DNA from: Stictocephala bisonia
Lineage: Eukaryota > Arthropoda > Insecta > Hemiptera > Membracidae
Length of the DNA: 64,000 bases
Direction of reading: 5' to 3'
NCBI GenBank assembly: GCA_035578905.1
Contig: JAQJVL010000541.1
Location: 186,001 to 250,000, forward strand
The notes beneath the pieces were generated by a model. The model was not told the DNA's origin, ran no database searches, and saw only the letters and a list, made by a program, of their open reading frames with translations. Numbering within the stretch: the first letter of the stretch is position 1; every line of letters starts with the position of its first letter. The position numbers and the translations under genes are program-made. Below, in pieces: positions 57,097 through 64,000 of the stretch.

Positions 57097-57277
57097 GTTG
57101 TGTGATGAGCAGTGTCGGCCACGGAAAGAACATCATGTAAATTCAGAACGGACAGACAAACACGTTTTACATTACGCACAGATGAAGATGAACAGCTGTT
57201 ATGGGCAAGGAAGACACTGGAATGGGCAGAAATTTAAAAATGCAAACCAGTTTCTTCAGTGTAAAATAAAATATTGA
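57097..57277 (+). CDS. Candidate terminal exon, unknown product
   Basis: After a possible acceptor 'gattaatacag|g', a frame of 59 codons runs to TGA at 57275-57277. It begins LCDEQCRPRKEHH and ends QFLQCKIKY; it is polar and basic, with four cysteines, and is not low in complexity. AATAAA signals follow at about 57,470-57,495. Against it: the acceptor lacks a strong pyrimidine tract, no upstream exon was found, and the downstream (AATA)n-like run also suits a LINE tail. I recognise no family. Confidence 0.3.
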
Positions 57278-58110
57278 AAGACAGATCAACCGTGGTCGGC
57301 ACGTCCCAACTTTCACTTTCATTGTAACTGTTGAAATGAGTATAAGATTGAAGTGCCGCCCTAAACCACCTCATTTTGAATACAAAAGAATTGTATGTAT
57401 ATATGTAATGTTTATTACATGGACCGTACTGACAAGTTATATCAAACTTGGTGAGGTCAAATCTGTAAAATAAATGTATAATTAAATAAATAAAATAAAA
57501 ATAAATACATTAGACAGTATACCAGCAAATGTAAATATGTCACAGTTCGTTGTTATTTGGTGCAGAATGTGTGTTTGCTAAAGTAATGTTTGCCAACTTA
57601 TACAATCTGAAAAGCCGGAAGCTAATACAAACTGCATACGAAAGTAGTTACGGCCGTTATGTTGGTATTACAAGCTATAACATTCCTGCCATCATAACCT
57701 TGTTTCGTTGTACTTTTTTGATCCAAAACTAAAAGTAATAAAAATGATACTCATTAACAATTGATTTTTTGATTTAAGTTACTCGAACCACCCTTCAGTA
57801 TAGATATAATGGATTATAACTCTGAAGTCATTGAATAAATAAATAAAAAGAAAAACAAATAAAAAAATATATAAACTATAAATCTGCCATAATAAAAACC
57901 TCTACGGTACCAGCTTGGTTCGTCTAGAATAAATACAATTTGTCTGAAGTTATATATATTATTATATTAATTCAGAGGAGAACATTTTTTTATTCGTTAC
58001 TCTATGTCCTGACTCCCTTAGTGTTTAACTACTTTATAATTTTCAGTAGGATTTTTTAAAGTCTATTTACGTGAGTATAGAACGATTGTTATGGGACAAC
58101 GGTCTAATCC
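57278..58110. other. A+T-rich stretch with AATAAA-rich runs
   Basis: Two runs of AAATA-type simple sequence (57,468-57,510 and 57,833-57,870) could be LINE tails or 3' UTR. A 60-codon plus frame at 57,550-57,732 has no recognised family. Confidence 0.4.
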
Positions 58111-58114
58111 GATC

Positions 58115-58205
58115 GATAAAATTGTAGGTCGACTTCTCTGAATTTGAACCCGTGATCCTCTGCATATGAAGCAAAAGTGCTAATCACTAGTCCAGCAAGT
58201 AGAAT
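58115..58205 (-). mobile_element. tRNA-derived SINE2 copy or tRNA pseudogene
   Basis: Complement: 'gctggactagtgattagcac' (D arm, box A), a 5-bp anticodon stem TTTGC/GCAGA around loop TTCATAT (CAT), and 'cacgggttcaaattc' (box B). The T stem does not pair, so it is not a functional tRNA-Met. Confidence 0.5.
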
Positions 58206-59260
58206 TTGATATAAGATAGAATTTTGTGTTGTTCTGTTCTGAGAATCCTGATTGTATAGTGGTAAGTAAATAATGTTTGTTTACTATTCTGGATTATAGA
58301 GTTCACATTAGAAATGAATTAAAACATAACAGTTTACAATTGATATCGTGAATAGAATTTAATAATTATTGTTGAAAAAATAAATGAATTCAATCTATAT
58401 GTATGTATGAACAAATGAATTTATTCTAGTCCAATTGTTGTTTTTATTTGAATGTTTTTTACTATTCTACAGCTTACGTACTTAGTCCAAGTTTTAGGTT
58501 AACTCTAAATGAAAAGCGACATTTCTGTATTCGTTTGACTTACAAAGTTTTAATTAAATATCACTTTATTATTAACATATATATAGCTGAAAATATAATT
58601 GAAATTCATGCTTCGTAATCCATTTTATTTGTGTTTCACCATCCATTAAGAGCACACTTATAACTTTTAAGCACACCTACTAGTAGAACTAAAACAATTT
58701 ATTGCAAAATTCAGTTGAAACCGTAGGATTTTAATCCAGGGTAAATCAAAACATAAATACAGAAACATACTACACGTAAGTTACGTGTATGTGACAAAGA
58801 TAAGAGTGATTATCACGTGGTTGGAGAAGGGTTGACACTTGATGACAAGCTACCTGATTGTATTGCTTCTAATTACACCCCTTTCTGGGAGTAGATTGCC
58901 TGAGCCGAAGATGGGGACATTATTCACAGTACACTACATATAGACGTCATTGCATTAACACTGTACAACAATTAACACAGTATGTTAATGTATACGGTAC
59001 TTTTGAGAAATAGATAATATATACAAATTGACTAGATTTTCTAGTTTGTTTGTTATATTCTCCTAAGAAATATTTTCGTAACAATGTTATTTACATGTTT
59101 TTAAACATATACTTTGTTTGTGATAAATAATCGTTCAATAAGTTAGCTGGAGAAACATGAACTCATGTGATTAATCAAGGTCACGATTTTGGTGTCCTCA
59201 AAGACTACAAGCTGAACACGTAAACTTTGTCGTATCAAATTGAAGAACTTGCAGTGTGGC
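58206..59260. other. A+T-rich stretch, no gene seen
   Basis: A more balanced patch at 58,800-58,925 is unidentified. Confidence 0.5.
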
Positions 59261-59261
59261 T

Positions 59262-59346
59262 TGTAAATCGCCAGGTATTTAAGTGATAAGTACGCTTGTT
59301 TAACACTATAAAAGTCCTTGGTTCGAAGTCACCTTGGACAATTATC
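59262..59346 (+). mobile_element. Weak tRNA-like head
   Basis: 'aggtatttaagtgataagta' resembles a box A and 'ccttggttcgaagtcacc' contains a box B, at tRNA-like spacing. Stems are poor. Possibly an old SINE head. Confidence 0.3.
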
Positions 59347-60730
59347 ACACAAAAGTCATCCACCTTTTTCTTCATGACACACTGTCCACTAAACCTTCTT
59401 CTCACTATCTCCTAACGTAACAGTTCACATGTTTTCCAATAGTAAAGTAGTAATATAAAATAAATTTGTCGAATCAAACTGAGTTATATTATCTGCTACG
59501 TTGTTTTTGTACTTTGTAATTTCCATCGTTGTTGTTACATGTGGTGGACCCAAGTAATGTATGTTATCTGGGATGTGAGGCGTGTTATTTTATCTGCCGG
59601 AGGAAACAAACAAATAACAATTTGGAGCCTAAACATCTGCATTGTTCCTCTTTCATTCTTGCTATGTTTAGATCCATATGTAGTATATATAAGTTGATTT
59701 GTTTTATACTATTATCTGAGATGATATTATAAACACTAGAGGTTGGAACATCACCGTAAAAAAACTAATTACGATTGAAAGATTTAATTACATTAAACAT
59801 ATCTTAGTTTATCTATGCGTTTTTGCGTGTAAGGAGAAACATTTTATCTTTTACAATTATTTTTTAATCGCGGGTAGAATGAAAAAAGGAGAGTGCAATA
59901 AAACCCCTCGTGAAACTATATCGAATATATAAATTATTCATAAACTTTTATACTAACTTATTCTAGACCTATATTAACTTTGATTGATTATAATAAAAGT
60001 TCTTCTGAAATATACAAAAAAAAAAAATAATTTCTTTTGGTAGCCAAGCATTGAGTGTTATATTAAATGGAAATAAAATTTATATACGTCCCCATAACCG
60101 TTACAATAAATAATAATAAAGTGCTGACTATGACCATAAACTATGAAAACAAGAAGGCAATATTATTACATGACTTTATCTGATATAATGTCTCTGTTCA
60201 AATTTCTTTAATCAATGTTCTTAGATCATAAAAATGCTTTAAGACAAAAACCGATCACTTACAACAATGGAATAACTGACAACAGCTGAGTTTTAAAATA
60301 TAACTTTTTTTGTTCTAACACTGTTACACTTCTACATAGTTAATTGTAATGGAACAAGGCTAATAACTAAATTAAAACTTAAAACAACTGTCTAAGTTTT
60401 ATTTTGATACCAGATCCACAATTTTATATTTTGTTCTAAGAAGTTTTAATCCACACATATAAAATAATTAAAAAAAATTTTTGAATCTGAAAGTGAACGT
60501 GCTTTCAGAATCAGAGTAAAGTTTCAAAATTTTTGTTTTATAAATATATACAAGTTATCCATGTACAGTATACGACTCAACCATTTTTGTCCTCTTCATT
60601 TAATATCCATGTTAGATTTAACTGTATAAATATAATTGTAACCTCTTTTTAAGGTTGTTGTACATTTAAAATCTCCCATCTTAGACATCGTGATGTTGGG
60701 ATTGATATAAAAACAGTTATTTGATCCAAT
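59347..60730. other. A+T-rich stretch, no gene seen
   Basis: A 67-codon plus frame at 59,529-59,732 contains six cysteines but has no recognised family or splice context. Confidence 0.45.
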
Positions 60731-60735
60731 GCCTT

Positions 60736-60810
60736 TTATTCATCAATTTCAATTTCTACGATCTCAGCCTTATAGGCTTCGTGAGAGAGCTTAGCATACA
60801 TTCAAGTTTT
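60736..60810 (-). CDS. Weak candidate terminal exon
   Basis: A minus-strand frame ends KLSHEAYKAEIVEIEIDE and then TAA, which overlaps an AATAAA polyadenylation signal (GATGAATAAAAG). The acidic tail with good codons is protein-like. However, the possible acceptor ('gtatgctaag') lacks a pyrimidine tract and the opposite strand is also open. No family recognised. Confidence 0.2.
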
Positions 60811-61140
60811 AATGTTTGTTTTTTTTGTGACTTTTTTATACCACACAATGAATATAAGTGGGAACTGTTATAAATTTTTCTTACATAGCCAAATACTAAG
60901 ACTATACTGTATAGACGATTGCTCAATAAATCATAGCATAAAATCATATACTTACAAATAAATTTGGTTTTCAATTTACCCTGTAAACAAACCATTGTTT
61001 TCAGCATATGAAACTAATGGTTCGTATGGCTTTAAATTATTCATCAAAACATTCTATTTTAAATTAACAGACTCTACTCTGGAGTATAAAACTGACTCTG
61101 CTAACTACCCATGTTCTACAGAACTAAAGTACATTACCGA
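60811..61140. other. A+T-rich stretch, no gene seen
   Basis: An 83-codon minus frame (60,756-61,007) overlaps the weak exon above in another frame. Neither can be confirmed. Confidence 0.4.
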
Positions 61141-61149
61141 AGTACTTTA

Positions 61150-61290
61150 AGATAACTTTTGCCTCGTGTATTGGCAGTCGGCGCCTTTGATGTCCCCGTC
61201 ACAAGTACTGAAGACAGAATTGGATGGGTACTTCCCAAGACATTTAGTTTAAGTTTGGCAAATACTAAATGAATGAAATGTCTTGTAAGA
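61150..61290. other. Balanced-composition island with hairpin
   Basis: 'cagtcggcgcctttgatgtc' stands out from the A+T-rich DNA. Frames are open on both strands and acceptor-like AGs occur on both ('gtattggcag' plus, 'ctgtcttcag' minus), so strand and coding status are undetermined. At 61,235-61,283 'aagacattt' and 'aaatgtctt' form a 9-bp stem. Confidence 0.3.
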
Positions 61291-62655
61291 TAAATAACAT
61301 TAAGTATTATATATAAAGAGAGGTTATGCTTTATTTATTTATATTTGTTCTTATATTTTCTCACTATAAATCAGACATATATCTGTATGATATTGTTCTA
61401 ACTAAGAAAATAATATAGTAGCTCTTCTTATGTTTAATGACGTTGAGAAAACACATACCAAAATTATATATAATAAACAGTTGAGTAAAAAGTACCATTT
61501 TAATAAAAATATAAAATACAAACTAACGTAATAATATACAATGGAGTAAAAATTAAAAAATTGAAAGCTGGCTCAAATAAGTCAATAACAATATTAATGA
61601 AATAACATCGTAGTATTGAAACACTTAATAATAATAATTATTGTAAATATTTCAAAGACAGTTGAATAATAAAAAAAAAAAAAAAACATTTAAAGTAAAG
61701 TATACAAGTTTTTATCTGTGAAAACTATAAATACAAGTCACATAAACATAACTTTGGATATGATTATTTACAATTATAAAAACAAATTACAAATACAATT
61801 TGTAATTATTAAAAACACCCTATATTATATTCGTGAAATGAAAAAACTAGTAATCTTCAAAAAGATACTCTAAAAAAAAGGAAATTGAATCAAAAAGAAC
61901 ATATATGGAAATAATAAAAATAGTATCCTTTGGATTTTGATTTTAGCATTGCACATACCGTTTTTACGTGTTGATATATCATTAAATTTAGTGTGGTCTA
62001 ATTGTTAACTATTTTTAGTATATACTAACACATAATATGCTAATCTAGGAACTAATGTCAAGAAGTGAAAATATGTCAATACTTACGGAGAAACAAACAT
62101 TCAGGTGTACCTCCACCGAGTTGATACATTATTGAAACTTATGAACTAATTTATTACTAACATGACTTCTGATGATGATTTGTTATTATGGTATAAAAAT
62201 ATATAACAAAATGTATAATATATAATATAAGTAAAAAATTATATAAAAATCTGGAGGTATAGCCAAAAACGATTAACTTTCATGGGAAAATGCACATGAA
62301 CTTTTACGCTCCAAATATCTGAGTTATATATACCTTCGTCCCATTGTAACACAGGAACCATTGTTATATTCGTATTCCACATTAACTTAACAACTCAAAT
62401 TCCTTCAATCAATTTGTTTGAATTTAAGAGCTTCATGTTTTTATGGTTCAACTCTCTGCAGTAGTAAAAAACTAAAATGTAAAATATCTGTCTATCACTT
62501 ATAAATACAATAATAATACGTTATTCTCCACAGTGTAAATATATATTTCATATATTCATAGAAGTAGTCCAGGAGTTAGCCAGTATGGAGAAATAAAAAA
62601 ATTATAGTAAAACATGTTTCTTGTAAGAAAATGTATAAAACGTCAAATTACTCTT
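61291..62655. other. A+T-rich stretch, no gene seen
   Basis: An A16-17 homopolymer lies near 61,670-61,686. Nothing else recognised. Confidence 0.5.
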
Positions 62656-62658
62656 AAG

Positions 62659-62828
62659 TATATTGCTTGCAAACCCTTACAAATGTTTTGTATCGCAACA
62701 TACCGAGGGAGATAATGGATCTACTTGGCACCGTCAGTCACAGTGTGTACAAAAAGCGTGTCTCTGCCTGCCTGTTAAGGACCAACTGTGATTACGCGGA
62801 GGACCTCCTCAAGTCAATCTACACCTGA
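62659..62828 (+). CDS. Candidate terminal exon, unknown product
   Basis: A frame open from a possible acceptor 'ttactcttaag' (62658) to TGA at 62826-62828. From the internal ATG at 62715 it reads 37 codons, beginning MDLLGTVSHSVYKKRVSA and ending CDYAEDLLKSIYT. G+C content and codon choice are clearly unlike the A+T-rich surroundings, and the peptide looks helical and mixed in charge. AATAAA words occur downstream near 63,128 and 63,290. The minus strand of the same island has a stop in every frame. No family recognised; an eroded transposon ORF is the main alternative. Confidence 0.35.
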
Positions 62829-63860
62829 CAACACGATTACTTGACTTCTTACTTTACTTTGACTCCATTACTTCTTTACTTCCGTAACTAATACTACATT
62901 ACTAGACTCCATCCAATAGCATCAAGCCCTCATAAGTTACTAGTATATATTTTAAAATTAAAAACTCATGGTACTCACTTACTTTCTTTATTTGACTAAT
63001 CTAATTTTATTTTTCACTGTTATAGGAATATGCCTTTTTTTTAATGATTCTTTCTATGTAATAGTCAGTATCTAAGAATTATTATTATTTTTTTTATAGA
63101 ATATACATTTTTGTTATTTTTTTCTACTAATAAATTATATGCAAGTACCTCTCTAAGTTAATTTGTCTGATTAAATTGTAATGTAATGTTCATTTGACTA
63201 GTTTTACGCACAGGCAAAAAAAGCCTATGTAAAACTTTCTTTTCCGATATATTAAATTGTTAACTTGAAACTTTGTAAACTTTAAAGGGAAATAAATTGA
63301 TTTTTTTTCTTTCAAAATTGAATAGCATCATTAAAACTGTGCGAAATAACCTAGCAGTCATAAATGACCATTTTACTTGCTAGGCAACAAGTCATTGTAA
63401 CAAAGCAAATAGTATACTAATTTAGTCTTATGTAACTCATAGATTTTACAAATTGCTTGTGTTCTCCCACCTCTCCTGTCATCCAGCCCTCAATAGAACT
63501 GTGATTAACGATTGGTTGGTAAACATCTAGTTTGGCATATTTATTATTACCAAAATGTTGGTTAACATTTGTTTAGATAGATAATGCACTGGTATGTTCT
63601 ATTAGCTATACTGATTCTGTTCTTCTATCATGTCCCACCAATATTGTCTCTACTCTTGTTACTTTACTAATGTCATCTGCCAATTATTTGTATAAATGTT
63701 TACTGTTGTAGGTTTGTAGTGTAACATTTTTTAAAGTTATGTGTCAGAGTGTACTGTGATAAAATGTTACTATTAGGAAAATTATAACAAATAATTTATG
63801 TCCACGCACTTCCAGTCTGATTCAATACTCATAACTGTCATCTATACATTATACTTACAT
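62829..63860. other. A+T-rich stretch; possible 3' UTR at its left
   Basis: T-rich DNA with no repeat recognised. Confidence 0.45.
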
Positions 63861-63861
63861 A

Positions 63862-63925
63862 GCAAAGTACCAATAACGTAGTCCGTTCCAGTTCCACCGT
63901 TCCCCGCGGTGAGGCCGGCGCCTAC
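63862..63925. other. Exon-like island, strand uncertain
   Basis: A G+C-rich patch ('ccccgcggtgaggccggcgc') is bounded on the minus strand by a strong donor (GCTAT|GTAAGT at about 63,862) and on the plus strand by an acceptor-like 'acttacatag'. On the minus strand one frame reads GAGLTAGNGGTGTDYVIGT, but other frames, and the plus strand, are open too. The window ends soon after, so it cannot be resolved here. Confidence 0.25.
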
Positions 63926-64000
63926 ACTTGTCTATGTGTGTTATTGATGAGTGCATCTGTTTATCCGCATAGTTGGCATTGACATGCCTTGCAGTCCCCA

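Noticed and set aside
58130..58205. Functional tRNA-Met gene on the minus strand
   Set aside because: Anticodon stem and CAT are present, but the T stem is not paired and a relative at 30 kb is equally degenerate.
1..64000. Bacterial operons, ribosome binding sites, terminators
   Set aside because: Composition, SINE/LINE content and lack of long ORFs show animal nuclear DNA; such features do not apply.

Overview
This is a strongly A+T-rich window (by eye well over two thirds A+T) of eukaryotic, almost certainly animal, nuclear DNA. There is no bacterial-style gene packing, and no open frame in it looks like a complete conserved protein. It holds polyA-tailed tRNA-derived SINEs, decayed LINE 3' ends, hAT-like elements with 8-bp target duplications, MITEs, long (TA)n tracts and several minisatellites. 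The repeat mix suits an insect, and a hemipteran is my weak guess. I would annotate it as intergenic or intronic repeat-rich DNA with a few candidate exons.

The left half (about 2.7-28 kb) looks like three diverged direct copies of one composite unit. Five sequence blocks, called here D, B, C, G and E, recur in the same order: U1 (2.7-6.6 kb, E not found), U2 (8.0-14.7 kb) and U3 (19.2-28.0 kb). Block G also occurs inverted at the left edge. The copies are interrupted by family-A elements, MITEs and LINE fragments. An hAT-like element interrupts U2 where U3 is empty, and a 673-bp MITE interrupts U3 where U2 is empty. Minisatellites next to near-perfect palindromes lie just before U1 and U3, and an 81-bp minisatellite fills 17.0-17.9 kb.

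From 30.5 to 36.8 kb a second segment is tandemly duplicated (H1 and H2). Each copy carries a (TA)n expansion at about the same place, set in a 21-bp tandem array in H1 and in a 110-bp-arm palindrome in H2. From 37 to 50 kb there are more family-A copies (one near-identical inverted pair), an inverted MITE pair, fold-back elements with a hammerhead-like motif, a 134-bp direct duplication and a 20-bp array in which each unit is a hairpin. The right end (50-64 kb) is the least repetitive part.

Gene evidence is thin. The best candidates are a minus-strand first exon at 22.47-22.52 kb (signal-peptide-like start, then a consensus splice donor) and plus-strand terminal-exon-like frames at 57.1 and 62.7 kb. 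Exon-like islands at 47.46, 60.74, 61.2 and 63.86 kb are weaker. No function can be assigned to any of them. All repeat relationships were found by eye and need alignment.
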